47,176 nucleotides of DNA from Nitrincola sp. A-D6. GTDB taxonomy: Bacteria > Pseudomonadota > Gammaproteobacteria > Pseudomonadales > Balneatricaceae. The notes below the pieces were generated by a model. That model had not been told where the DNA came from. It ran no database searches and saw only the letters and a program-made list of their open reading frames with translations. Below are positions 8,386-20,489 of this stretch, in pieces (within the stretch, counting starts at the first letter, position 1; every line of letters starts with the position of its first letter). A program made the translations under genes and the position numbers. Location of the stretch: the NCBI RefSeq assembly GCF_000764495.1, contig NZ_JRLB01000098.1:1-47176 (forward strand), given 5' to 3'.

Positions 8386-9213
8386 AGCAGCTGAAACGCT
8401 AGCCTACCTTGAACTGAAAATCGCTGAATCTCAATTCACCAGTACACCTGACCAGCTCGCTGCCGACCAGCGTGCACAGGTATCGCTGCTGGCAAAACGC
8501 CAATATCTTCTGGAGCAGAAAATTCTGGCCAGCCATGAGGCGCAACAGGTGTTCCTGCCGGATCCAACACTGGATGAAGCCTATGACCGTATTCAAAGCC
8601 GCTATGAAACCCCTGAGCTGTTTGCCCAGGCCCTGTCCAACTCGGAACTGACACCCACGGGCTTCAAAGCCGCCCTGAACCGGGAAATGCGTATCGAGGC
8701 GGTACTGGAAAGGGTGTCGGGTCAGATTGAGCCAGTCACGCAGGATGCAGCTGAAATCTATTACTACAACCACCTGGAACGCTTTCAGCTACCCGAAAAG
8801 CGCCAGGCCAGTCATTTGTTGATTACCGTTGATGACCAGGATGAGGGGCTGATCAACGTGTTTATCGCAAACTCAGCGGCCTGGAAGAAAAAATCAAACA
8901 AAAGCCCGCCCGCTTCGACAAACTGGTGCTTCGCTATTCGGAGTGCCCCACCGCTATGAATGGCGGCAACCTGGGACAGGTCACATCAGGACTTCTCTAT
9001 GACGCCCTGGATAAAGCACTGTTCAACATGCAACCGGGTGAAGTCAGTGCACCGCTGCGCTCCCCCATGGGCTACCATCTGTTGCGCTGTGATGCCCTGC
9101 ACCCGGCAACTCGGCAATCCTTTGCTGAGGTTTCAGCACGTATTATTGAGCTACTGACCGAACGCCAGAAAAGCAGGTTACAGAAAGACTGGATCCGCCA
9201 GTTGGGGCGCTAA
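8375..9213 (+). CDS. nifM: NifM peptidyl-prolyl isomerase for NifH maturation (one frame break near 8862)
   Basis: The restored product has about 279 residues. The N-terminal helical half (LELKIAESQF, EQKILASHEAQQVFLPD, ELTPTGFKAALNREMRIEAVLERV) and the C-terminal parvulin domain (RQASHLLITVDD, GGNLGQVTSGLLYDALDKALFNMQPGEVSAPLRSPMGYHLLRC) fit NifM, which folds the Fe protein NifH. The frame breaks near 8862, where one T appears lost from a T run. Restoring it gives VFYRKLSGLEEKIKQKPARFDKLVLRYSECP. The ATG at 8375 follows a GGAGGAGG inside nifZ. Confidence 0.9.
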
Positions 9214-9224
9214 TCACCGCACCT

Positions 9225-9506
9225 TCAGTCATCATCATCTTCTTCCGTTTTACGCCGTGGCACCTGAGTAGGGTCTGCCGTGATAGGTCGATAGATCTCC
9301 ACCCGATCATACTCAGCCAGGGGTTGATCCGGCTTGACCAGCTTGCCAAACACACCAATTTTCTGTTTTGACAGGTCGATATCGGGAAAACGATCGAGTA
9401 TGCCAGAGGCGTCGATAGCCGCCGCTGCGCTGGTGCCGACCGCCACATCCAGATTGATCCAACTCTGTTCACCACTGACACTGCTATACGCAACACTGAC
9501 TTGCAT
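9225..9506 (-). CDS. rnfH: RnfH-like protein
   Basis: The 93-residue protein belongs to the RnfH / UPF0125 family with a ubiquitin-like fold. The family pattern is [34 protein letters not shown], then [35 protein letters not shown], ending in an acidic tail. It is the last gene of the minus-strand rnf operon, 18 bases after rnfE, and meets nifM tail to tail with an 11-base gap. Its molecular role is unproven, but the gene is a regular companion of nif-linked rnf operons. Confidence 0.9.
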   Translation of the reverse strand: MQVSVAYSSVSGEQSWINLDVAVGTSAAAAIDASGILDRFPDIDLSKQKIGVFGKLVKPDQPLAEYDRVEIYRPITADPTQVPRRKTEEDDDD

Positions 9507-9524
9507 CTCAGACTCCTGACCCGA

Positions 9525-10213
9525 TTAACGGGTTGATTGGCACAGGGTTGTTGGTTGACTGGCCAACCGGCGTTTTCGTTGTTCGACCCGTCTATCTATC
9601 CAGCGCTTAGCTACCAGCAGAAAACCCACAGCAATAAAGCCGCCTGGTGGTAACACCATAATCAGGAAGCCGCGATAGTCGGGAATGACGGTTACTTCAA
9701 GAAAGGCGAAAGGAGCGCCCAGCAGCAGGTGTGCGTTGGCAAACAGGGTGCCGCTGCCGATCACTTCACGCACCCCGCCAATCATCACCAGGGCCCAGGT
9801 TAAGCCTATCCCCATCATCAGGGAGTCGACGATGGAGTCCCACAGGGTATTTCGCGAGGCAAAAGCTCGGCACGTCCTAAAATGGCACAGTTCACCACGA
9901 TCAGGGCGATAAACAGCCCCAGCACCTTGTAGAGTTCATAGGCAAAGGCATTGATCAACATATCTGTCAGAGTAACCAGGGTCGCAATAATGACAATATA
10001 CACAGGGATACGTATCGCCGGGCTGATAAGGTGTCGTAGCGTGGAGATAATCATATTGGCACCCAGCAGTACAAACAGGGTCGCCAGCCCCATACCCAAA
10101 CCATTGGTTGCGGTACTGGTCACCGCCATAACCGGGCAGAGCGCCAGCATCTGCGCAAACACCATATTATTGCTCCAGAGTCCATCCTGGGCTAAACGCC
10201 GGTAATCAGTCAT
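9525..10213 (-). CDS. rnfE: RnfE membrane subunit (one frame break near 9865)
   Basis: The restored protein has about 229 residues and several membrane helices. Landmarks are [37 protein letters not shown] near the N-terminus and [48 protein letters not shown] across the break. One G is missing near 9865 (GAG-CTT should be GAG-GCT-T). Together with RnfA it forms the Fe-S-carrying core of the ion-translocating ferredoxin:NAD oxidoreductase. It overlaps rnfG by eight bases. Confidence 0.92.
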
Positions 10214-10877
10214 GATGTTCTACTCCTTGCACTGAGTTAACAGTGCTGACGGTTTGTTCAGGCAATTTAAGCGGATACAGCAGTGTTGGTTGCTCGGCTT
10301 CAAAAAACAGCAATGCCCGTTTAATTTCAGCGACGATAGCGCGGGGGGTGATGGTGGCGCCGGTAAACTGGTCGAATTCGCCGCCATCCTTTTTCACCGC
10401 CCAGCCTGCTGGCAGAGGGTTGTGCAGCGACTTGCCGCTAAAGTAGGTAATCCAGGGGTCACGCGCCACTTCAATTTTGTCGCCCAGGCCAGGGGTTTCC
10501 TGATGCACCAGCACCCTGACACCTGATAATTCACCATTGGCCTTGATCGCCACCAGCATTTCTATTTTTCCAGCATAACCACTGGCCTGCATGGGAAACA
10601 CCACCGCAGTGATGTCACCCGCCAGGCTGGCCTGATAGTAGGTCAGGCTACCCCAGGGGGCTTCAATCTGACCGGCATGCTCGAGCAGATCATTGTCATA
10701 CAGATGATCCGGTAGTACCTGTGAAAAGCTTTGGCGCATATCTTCCGCCAGCGCCTGCTGTATCGGCTCACGGGTTAATTGATAGGCCACAGCCAGCAAG
10801 GCACAGGTCAGCATCACTACCAGACCCAACAACAGCGACTGATAATCCAGGCGCTCACGCATCACCGCCAGATTCAT
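10206..10877 (-). CDS. rnfG: RnfG FMN-binding subunit
   Basis: The 223-residue protein has one N-terminal membrane helix ([23 protein letters not shown]) and a periplasmic FMN-binding domain. The flavinylation motif is [12 protein letters not shown] near residue 175, where the Thr of the (S/T)GAT motif would carry covalent [17 protein letters not shown] is another family block. It overlaps rnfD and rnfE by a few bases, consistent with one polycistronic unit. No frame break is present. Confidence 0.94.
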   Translation of the reverse strand: MNLAVMRERLDYQSLLLGLVVMLTCALLAVAYQLTREPIQQALAEDMRQSFSQVLPDHLYDNDLLEHAGQIEAPWGSLTYYQASLAGDITAVVFPMQASGYAGKIEMLVAIKANGELSGVRVLVHQETPGLGDKIEVARDPWITYFSGKSLHNPLPAGWAVKKDGGEFDQFTGATITPRAIVAEIKRALLFFEAEQPTLLYPLKLPEQTVSTVNSVQGVEHHD

Positions 10878-11959
10878 AAGCGCTCTCCTGTGTTTATCTT
10901 CTGCACAGGTAGCGGCTGCCCCTTGCCGGAGCGGCCATAAATACGTGGGCGTACATAGCGGTCAATCACCGGCACCGCACTGTTCATCAGCATCACAGCA
11001 AAAGCGATGCCTTCAGGGTAGTTACCAAACGTGCGTATCAGGTAGGTCAACACGCCACAACCCAGGCCGAAAATAAAGCGCCCGGTGGCGGTTGCCGGCG
11101 CGGTCACCGGATCGGTGACAATAAACCAGGCGGCAAGCATGGCGCCACCGGTTAACAGGTGGAACAGGGCCCCAGGATGAGCGTCCGGGTAGAGGCTGCT
11201 TAACACCAGCGCCGGTGTCACCAGGCCAAGCATCAAGCCGACCGGTGCCTGCCAGGTAATCACACCGCGCCACAACAGAAACAAACCACCCAGCAGCAAC
11301 AGCAGTGCGCTGCTTTCACCCAGACTGCCCGCCTGCAGGCCTGTCAGCGTATCCAGCCAGGTGTAACTCTGGGTTCCGAGTATCTCCTGCACCGAATCAC
11401 CCAGGGCCAGACGGTTCTTAACATCGTCCAGCAGCGTCGCCCCGCTATAGCTGTCCAACAGGCCTGCTTGAGCAAAACTCTGCTGCAGGCTGGCACTGAA
11501 CTCCGGGCGCTGCTGTATCTGCTGCTCTGGTGCCACCCATTGGGTCATTTCGACCGGAAATGCGATCAACAGCATCACCCGTGCTGCCATGGCGGGGTTA
11601 AACACATTCTGGCCCAGTCCACCAAAGATCTGTTTCAGCATGGCAACCGCCAAAAAGGTACCGGTGACTGCGATCCACCAGGGAGCCCAGGGCGGTAAGC
11701 ACAGCGCCAGCAGCCAGCCGGTAACCAACGCCGAGCCATCAAATAGTTGCGTTTTTACTGGTTTTTTGAATAGCCTCAGAAATACGGCTTCCCAAACCAG
11801 GGCGCTGCTGAGACAGAGCAGCCAGAGATTAACCGCAGGCCAGCCATACAACCAGAAGCCATACAGGGTCGCTGGGGTCAGTGCCAATAACACCTGAAAC
11901 ATCATTACCGGCAAGCGCGCCTCGCTATGCGCATGGGGTCCATGAATCGGCTGCTTCAT
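10874..11959 (-). CDS. rnfD: RnfD membrane FMN-binding subunit
   Basis: The 361-residue integral membrane protein has about nine predicted helices. The covalent-FMN motif LDSYSGATLLDD is near residue 167. Other family blocks are IFGGLGQNVFNPAMAARVMLLIAFP, HLLTGGAMLAAWFIVTDPVTAPA and TFGNYPEGIAFAVMLMNSAVPVIDRYVRPRIYG. It forms part of the ion-pumping membrane module of Rnf. Its start overlaps the rnfC stop by four bases. Confidence 0.95.
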   Translation of the reverse strand: MKQPIHGPHAHSEARLPVMMFQVLLALTPATLYGFWLYGWPAVNLWLLCLSSALVWEAVFLRLFKKPVKTQLFDGSALVTGWLLALCLPPWAPWWIAVTGTFLAVAMLKQIFGGLGQNVFNPAMAARVMLLIAFPVEMTQWVAPEQQIQQRPEFSASLQQSFAQAGLLDSYSGATLLDDVKNRLALGDSVQEILGTQSYTWLDTLTGLQAGSLGESSALLLLLGGLFLLWRGVITWQAPVGLMLGLVTPALVLSSLYPDAHPGALFHLLTGGAMLAAWFIVTDPVTAPATATGRFIFGLGCGVLTYLIRTFGNYPEGIAFAVMLMNSAVPVIDRYVRPRIYGRSGKGQPLPVQKINTGERL

Positions 11960-13438
11960 GCCGAGGCCTCCTGTTTTGCCGCATCTTGCTCGGCTTGTTG
12001 CGCTTTTTTTTCAGCGGCAGCGGCACGCCGCGCTGCCATCAGCGCTTCGCGATCGCGTGCTTCTCGTTCCATACGCTGTTCACGCCGCTGAGCCAGTAAT
12101 TTGGTCGCCTCCATTTTCTGGCGCGCCTTGTCCTGTAAAATTAACTCGCCCTTGGCGTAATTGAATAAGTGCGTCAGTGGAATGGAGGAAGGGCAGATAT
12201 AACTGCAGGCACCACAACCCACACAGTCGCTCAAACCCAGCTTGCTGGCACCCTTCAGATCACCAGAACGTATACTGGCCGCCATATCCAGCGGCATCAG
12301 CCCATGGGGCAGGCACGCACACAGCGACTACAACGCACACAGGGGCTGCTCTGCTTATGGCTGATTTCCTGCTCGGTAAGTGCCAGGATGCCGCTGCTAC
12401 CTTTAATAATCGGCACATGCAGATCCAGCAGCTCTATCCCCATCATCGGCCCGCCCATCAACAGGCGTGCAGGCTTAGTATCAAAGCCACTGGCGCGATT
12501 CAGAAATTCACTGGCCAGGGTGCCCAGAGGCACCTCCCAGTTGCCCGGATGGGTCACCGCACCACCACTTAAAGTCACGATGCGTGAGATGAGTGGCTGA
12601 TCCTGATAAATAGCCATCGCCACGGCATAGGCGGTCGCCACGTTATGCACCAGAATACCGCTGTCTGCGGCACGGCTGTGCGCCGGTATCTCTATACCGG
12701 TTAGCTGCTGAATTAACTGTTTCTCTGAGCCCATGGGATAGCCACTGGGCACCGCTTTAACCGTCACCCCTGTACCCCGTGAGGCTTCGGTCATGATTGC
12801 CAGCGCTTCAGGCTTATTGTCCTCAATACCGACAATCGCCCGCTTGGCCTGCACCGCATGCAGATAATCTGTGCTCCGCGCATAATATCGGCAGCGGCTT
12901 CGCGCATCAGGCGGTCATCACAGCTTAGATAGGGCTCACACTCACCGCCGTTCAGAATCAGCGTATCCACCCCTGACTTTAAACTGAGATTCAGCTTTAC
13001 CGCGGCAGGAAAGGTGGCGCCGCCCAAACCCACAATACCCGCGGCGCCTATGCGATCGCAGATCGATTCTGGAGACAGGCTGAAAGGATCAGCTATCGGG
13101 TTACGGCTGATCCACTGATCACGGCCATCAGCCTCCAGTGTGACCACTAATACCGGCAAACCGGAGGGATGAGGTGCGGTATGCTCGGCAATTGCGGCGA
13201 CACGTCCGGATGTCGGGGCGTGCACCGGTGCAGAAATGGGCCCCTGCGCAACGGCCAGCAACTGTCCCTTAAGCACTCTGTCTCCGACCTTCACCACTGG
13301 CGAGGCAGGTACGCCCAGGTGCTGTTGCAGGGAGACATACAGGCGCTCCATCACCGGAAAGTGCTGGATTTTGGTGGTGTTGCTCAGTGCCTTGTAGCCG
13401 GCGGGATGAACCCCACCTCGTAAGGATTTCCACAACAT
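11956..13438 (-). CDS. rnfC: RnfC ferredoxin/NADH-side subunit (two frame breaks near 12860 and 12300)
   Basis: The restored product has about 494 residues. It starts with GGVHPAGYKALSNTTKIQHFP, typical of Rnf/Nqr soluble subunits, then GLGGATFPAAVKLNL and LILNGGECEPYLSCDDRLM. Two [4Fe-4S] motifs follow, CVRCSRCVRACPMG and CVGCGACSYICPSS, and a charged alanine-rich tail ends the protein. Single C losses near 12860 (TGC-CAT) and 12300 (GGC-CTG) split the frame. Both are repaired by one base with no other damage. This subunit probably exchanges electrons with NAD(H). Confidence 0.93.
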
Positions 13439-13450
13439 AATCGTCTCCTG

Positions 13451-13974
13451 TTACAGGGCGGGCTGACTCCACACCCAGGTTTGCAGCGTGGGCTGTACCG
13501 GCTCCAGATAGATACACTCAGTCGGGCACACGGCTTCACACTTGCCGCAGGCGGTGCAGGCATCCGCAAATACAACATGCATATGTTTCGCTGAACCCAA
13601 AATCGCATCGGTCGGACAGATTTTGAAACAGCGGGTACAGCCGATACACAGGGCTTCATTAATCCGGGCCACTTTGGGGCCTTCGTCACACAGGCCATTC
13701 AAATCCAGCGAAATACCCAGCTTTTCAGCAATAGCCTCAGCACCGCACGACCACCCGGAGGACAGAAGCTTGCGGGGAGATTGCCATCGGCAACCGCTTG
13801 GGCAGCCGCTCCACAGCTGGGATTGCCACACTGTCCACACTGAGTGCCGGGCAGTAACTGCTCAATCTCTTCCACCACATTACTGCGCTCAACTTTAAGC
13901 AGACGTGAGGCAATACCCAGCAACAGTCCCAGTATTAAACCCAACAAGGTTAACGGCATCACTGACATCAGCAT
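13451..13974 (-). CDS. rnfB: RnfB Fe-S electron-entry subunit (one frame break near 13744)
   Basis: The restored product has about 174 residues. An N-terminal membrane helix ([21 protein letters not shown]) is followed by the Fe-S domain [36 protein letters not shown]. Two [4Fe-4S] ferredoxin motifs then appear, [12 protein letters not shown] and [12 protein letters not shown]. RnfB is thought to hand electrons to or from ferredoxin. One G is missing near 13744 (GCG-GTG should be GCG-GGT-G). The start at 13974 is preceded by GGAGGAG. Confidence 0.93.
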
Positions 13975-13993
13975 GGTTAGTCTCCTCCAGAAT

Positions 13994-14568
13994 TCAGGCC
14001 AGCCCGGCAAATCCCATAAACGCCACCGATAACAGCCCGGCAACAATAAACGCAATCGGCGCACCCTGATAAAGCTCAGGCACCTGCAATACCGCCAGGC
14101 GTTCACGCAGACCTGCAAACAGCACCAGTACCAGGGTGAAGCCCATGGCTGAGCCAAATCCGTACATCAGGCTTTGAATAAAACTGTGCTGGTTTTGCAC
14201 ATTGAGTAAGGCAATACCCAGTACGGCACAATTGGTGGTAATCAGCGGCAGGTAGATACCCAGGATCTGATACAGCGATGGGCTGACTTTACGAATCAGC
14301 ATCTCGGTAAACTGTACAACGGTGGCGATCACCAGAATAAACGCCAGTATGCGCAAATATTCCAGCCCCAAAGGTTCAACAACCAGTTTTCCAGCATCCA
14401 GCTAGCTGCAGCCGCCAGACTCAACACAAAGGTAGTCGCCAAACCCATGCCCAGTGCGCCATCCATCTTGGTGGAGACACCCATCAACGGACATAAACCC
14501 AGAAACTTGATCAGTATCACGTTGTTTACCAGGGCGGTGGATACCAGTAACAAAATGTAATCAGACAT
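13994..14568 (-). CDS. rnfA: RnfA membrane subunit (one frame break near 14373)
   Basis: The restored protein has about 191 residues and starts [34 protein letters not shown], the usual RnfA N-terminus. Six membrane helices are expected, with NCAVLG in the middle and [21 protein letters not shown] near the end. One C is missing near 14373 (AAC-CTT should be AAC-CCT-T). I chose the ATG at 14568 over an upstream GTG because it matches the family start. It is the first gene of the operon, downstream of a strong sigma-54 promoter. Confidence 0.93.
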
Positions 14569-14604
14569 GCCTTTCCCCACTCAGAACTTTGCTGAGAGGT
14601 ATTC

Positions 14605-14620
14605 AGCAAAGTCTGTGCCA
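14605..14620 (-). promoter_or_regulatory. Sigma-54 promoter of the rnf operon
   Basis: Read on the minus strand, TGGCAC-N5-TTGCT has correct -24/-12 spacing. It lies 37 bases upstream of the rnfA ATG. The TGT-N10-ACA site at 14703-14718 is 83 bases further upstream. Confidence 0.88.
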
Positions 14621-14702
14621 TACACCTGATACCTTGTTTTACGCCTTATTTCAGTGCACCAGCGCCATTTCTGCATGGTGGAAATGCGACAAAATCACAG
14701 TT

Positions 14703-14718
14703 TGTTATTAACCCGACA
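14703..14718. promoter_or_regulatory. NifA activator site between rnfA and nifL
   Basis: This TGT-N10-ACA site has the core tattaacccg. It sits between the divergent rnf and nifL promoters and could serve either or both. An IHF-like sequence (12 of 13) follows at 14734-14746. Confidence 0.75.
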
Positions 14719-14773
14719 AAACATTTGTTCTTAAATCAATCCGCTATCACCGCCAGCATCACATCCATACAAA

Positions 14774-14789
14774 TGGTATGCCTATTGCA
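14774..14789 (+). promoter_or_regulatory. Possible sigma-54 promoter of nifLA
   Basis: TGGTAT-N5-TTGCA keeps the GG and GC bases at exact -24/-12 spacing but departs from the consensus at two -24 positions. It lies 41 bases before the nifL ATG. If real, nifLA would be activated by NtrC or by NifA itself. Confidence 0.6.
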
Positions 14790-14818
14790 TAGGCTTATTT
14801 ACAGATTGACTGTCATAG

Positions 14819-17933
<3,115 letters not shown>

Positions 17934-17942
17934 ACTTAGCAC

Positions 17943-17991
17943 TGTCTCAAAGCTGACATAGCGCCTGAGTGTAGCTGTCAGCTTTGAGACA
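17943..17991. promoter_or_regulatory. Paired NifA activator sites (perfect inverted repeat) before nifB
   Basis: Sites TGT-N10-ACA lie at 17943-17958 and 17976-17991, 33 bases centre to centre. The second is the exact 16-base reverse complement of the first. The pair starts 10 bases after the nifA stop and could also fold as a 16-bp stem with a 17-base loop in nifA mRNA. No T-run follows, so it is not a typical terminator. Confidence 0.88.
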
Positions 17992-18023
17992 AACCACGCA
18001 AAGCATCGCTTCATACCAAAACG

Positions 18024-18036
18024 AATCAATAACTTA
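18024..18036 (+). promoter_or_regulatory. IHF site upstream of nifB
   Basis: AATCAATAACTTA matches WATCAA-N4-TTR at all 13 positions. It lies between the NifA site pair and the sigma-54 promoter, 17 bases before the -24 element, as expected for IHF-assisted looping. Confidence 0.7.
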
Positions 18037-18052
18037 TAGCTATTTTATAAAT

Positions 18053-18068
18053 AGGCATGGAATTTGCG
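18053..18068 (+). promoter_or_regulatory. Sigma-54 promoter of nifB-fdxN-nifQ
   Basis: AGGCAT-N5-TTGCG keeps GG at -24 and GC at -12 with exact spacing. It matches less well than the other nif promoters but is supported by the NifA pair and the IHF site just upstream. Confidence 0.75.
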
Positions 18069-18102
18069 ACAGAGCAGATGAACCCAAGATGAGGATCTGA
18101 CC

Positions 18103-19589
18103 GTGAAACTGCCCGTTCTCAATAATACCCCTGCCACCAGCGAAGCCGGTGGCTGCGCTTCAGGTTCCTGCGGCAGCAGTGATGCCTCTGTTCAGAGCCT
18201 GCCTGAATCCATCCGGGCCAAGGTGGCCGATCATCCCTGCTTTTCCGAGCAGGCTCACCATTTTTTTGCGCGGATGCATGTAGCGGTAGCACCGGCCTGT
18301 AATATCCAGTGCAACTACTGTAACCGTAAATACGATTGCAGCAATGAATCCCGTCCAGGCGTGGTTTCTGAGGTCCTGACCCCGCAACAGGCGGTCAAGA
18401 AGGTTAAGGCGGTAGCGGCGGCTATTCCTCAGATGTCAGTATTGGGAATTGCCGGCCCTGGCGACCCGCTGGCCAATCCGCACAAGACCTTTGAAACCTT
18501 CCGACGCTTGAGCGCCGAAACACCGGATATCAAGCTGTGTGTGTCAACCAACGGCCTGACGCTGCCCGAGTGTGTGGATGAACTCTGCCAGCACAATATC
18601 GATCATGTCACTGTCACCATCAATTGTGTCGATCCAGAGATAGGCGCGAAGATCTATCCGTGGATTTTCTGGAAGAATAAACGTATTCGCGGGGTTGAAG
18701 CCGCCCGTATCCTGATTGAGCAACAGCAAAAAGGGCTGCAGATGCTGATTGATCGCGGCATTCTGGTGAAGGTGAATTCAGTACTCATCCCTGGCATCAA
18801 TGATCAACACCTGATCGAAGTTTCGCGGATCGTCAAAGAAAAAGGCGCTTTCCTGCACAATGTTATGCCGATCATTTCCGAACCGGAGCATGGCACCTAT
18901 TTCGGACTCACCGGGCAGGCTGAACCCACCGCTGCCGAGCTTCAAGCGGTACAGGATGCCTGTGCAGGCGATATGAATATGATGCGCCACTGCCGCCAAT
19001 GTCGCGCCGATGCTGTCGGACTTTTAGGCGAGGATCGTGGCGCTGAATTCACGCTGGACAAAATCGATGCCATGGAGGTCGATTACGAGGCCGCTATGGT
19101 AAAACGCGCCGAGGTTCATGAACAGTTGCTTGGGCAACTCTATGCACAGCGCGAATCTGCCTCGCAGCCTGCCAGGACGGCTCTACAGGGGCGCACCGTA
19201 CTCATGGCTGTATCGACCAAGGGTGGTGGCCTGATTAATCAGCACTTTGGTCATGCGACTGAGTTTCTGGTCTATGAAGCGAGTGATAATGGTGTGCGCT
19301 TTATTGGTCACCGGCAAGTTGACAAGCCTTATTGTGAAGGCGGCAGCAGCTGTGGTGAGGATGCTGAAACCCTGCTGGACACCTTGCTTAAAAGTCTGCA
19401 GGGCTGTGAAGTACTGTTGTGCTCCAAGGTCGGCTATGAGCCTGGAGTGCGCTGGAGCAGGCGGGTATCCAGCCCAATGGTGAGCATGCCCTGGAGCCGA
19501 TTGAAGATGCCATTTTGGCGGTATACCAGGAGATGCTGACGAAAGGCCTGTTGCACACACCCGATAACGTTGCTTTGAAATCAGCGTGA
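18103..19589 (+). CDS. nifB: NifB, FeMo-co core (NifB-co) synthase, with NifX-like C-terminal domain (one frame break near 19444)
   Basis: The restored product has about 495 residues. The radical SAM motif CNIQCNYCNRKYDC is near residue 66, followed by GIAGPGDPLANP and CRQCRADAVG, all diagnostic of NifB. After about residue 360 comes a NifX-like domain (VLMAVSTKGGGLINQHFGHATEFLVYE). One base is lost near 19444, and restoring it gives EPGSALEQAGIQPNGEHALEPIEDAILAVYQEM to the TGA at 19587. The start is GTG at 18103: the two upstream ATGs run straight into stops, and GAGG precedes the GTG. NifB makes the 8Fe core that NifEN matures. Confidence 0.95.
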
Positions 19590-19620
19590 TCCGACAAATC
19601 TGACCCAAGGAGTCTATCTT

Positions 19621-19872
19621 ATGGCTTTTGAAATTGTTGCCAGCTGTGTCAGCTGTACCGCCTGTGAGTCTGTCTGTCCCAATGACGCAATCACAGATCA
19701 ACAGGTTCAGTTCGTCATAGATCCGGACTTGTGTACAGAGTGTGCCGAATCCTATCCAGACCCCCAGTGTGCCAGCATTTGCCCTATCGAAGGGGCCATA
19801 GTCGACAGCCTGGGCAATGCTCTGAACCCACCCGGATCACTTACGGGAATTATTGCCCGAGTTGCCGCCTGA
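19621..19872 (+). CDS. fdxN: FdxN-type 2[4Fe-4S] ferredoxin
   Basis: The 83-residue protein has two cluster motifs: CVSCTACESVCP (residues about 9-20), and CTECAESYPDPQCASICP with the seven-residue insertion typical of nif-linked ferredoxins. Its place directly after nifB, with AAGGAG before the ATG, fits FdxN. In Azotobacter-type systems FdxN supplies electrons for NifB-co formation. It is probably co-transcribed with nifB and nifQ. Confidence 0.93.
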   Translation: MAFEIVASCVSCTACESVCPNDAITDQQVQFVIDPDLCTECAESYPDPQCASICPIEGAIVDSLGNALNPPGSLTGIIARVAA

Positions 19873-19887
19873 CAGAGGGGAAATGCC

Positions 19888-20469
19888 ATGAATGCGCTGA
19901 TCATGCCACCGCGAATACGACAGCGTTACTGCCACTGGATGGGCTTATCCCGCGGGGACTTTAATGCCGTGTACCTGGCGCGTATGCTGGCATCAGTTGA
20001 ACAGGGCCACAGCGTACTGGGTGAAACACTGGGACTGACTAAGACGCGTTTCCAAACTTTGATACAGCGCTACTTTCCCGAAAAGGACAAAGGCTTTCAG
20101 GCTCAGTTGGCAGACCCCCTCGGTGAGGCAGATAATCAAAATCTATCGGCTGAAGCTATTCAACTAACAAGCTTGTTACTTGGCTACCGTGCGCAACGCA
20201 GTAACAGTGAATATGCCCTGGCTCGTATTATCGCTTGCGCCTGTAATGGCAGAGACCACCTCTGGTACGACCTGGGCCTCTGGTCACGAGATGACCTGAA
20301 TGCCTTACTGCAGCACAATTTTCCAGAGTTGGTGAAAGCCAATCGCTTTAATATGCGCTGGAAAAAATTTCTCTATCGTCAGCTTTGCCTGGAATCTGAT
20401 GTAATGATGTGCCGCTCCCCCAACTGCCGTGACTGTGTTGATTACGCTGAGTGCTTTATTTCTGAATAG
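19888..20469 (+). CDS. nifQ: NifQ, molybdenum donor for FeMo-co synthesis
   Basis: The 193-residue protein ends with the NifQ signature C-x4-C-x2-C-x5-C (CRSPNCRDCVDYAEC, about residues 175-189), which binds an Mo-Fe-S cluster. The earlier SEYALARIIACACNGRDHLWYDLGLWSRDDLNALLQHNFPELVKANRFNMRWKKFLYRQLC block is also typical. NifQ passes molybdenum to NifEN/NifH. GAGGGG lies 8-13 bases before the ATG. The gene meets modC tail to tail, so molybdenum uptake and delivery genes sit side by side on opposite strands. Confidence 0.93.
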   Translation: MNALIMPPRIRQRYCHWMGLSRGDFNAVYLARMLASVEQGHSVLGETLGLTKTRFQTLIQRYFPEKDKGFQAQLADPLGEADNQNLSAEAIQLTSLLLGYRAQRSNSEYALARIIACACNGRDHLWYDLGLWSRDDLNALLQHNFPELVKANRFNMRWKKFLYRQLCLESDVMMCRSPNCRDCVDYAECFISE

Positions 20470-20489
20470 CCCGTTAGGTCAGCTATTCA
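20463..20489. terminator. Hairpin at the nifQ/modC convergent ends
   Basis: TGAATAGC (20463-20470) and GCTATTCA (20482-20489) form a perfect 8-bp stem that spans both stop codons. No clear T-run follows on either strand, so a bidirectional terminator or mRNA 3' end role is only inferred. Confidence 0.4.
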
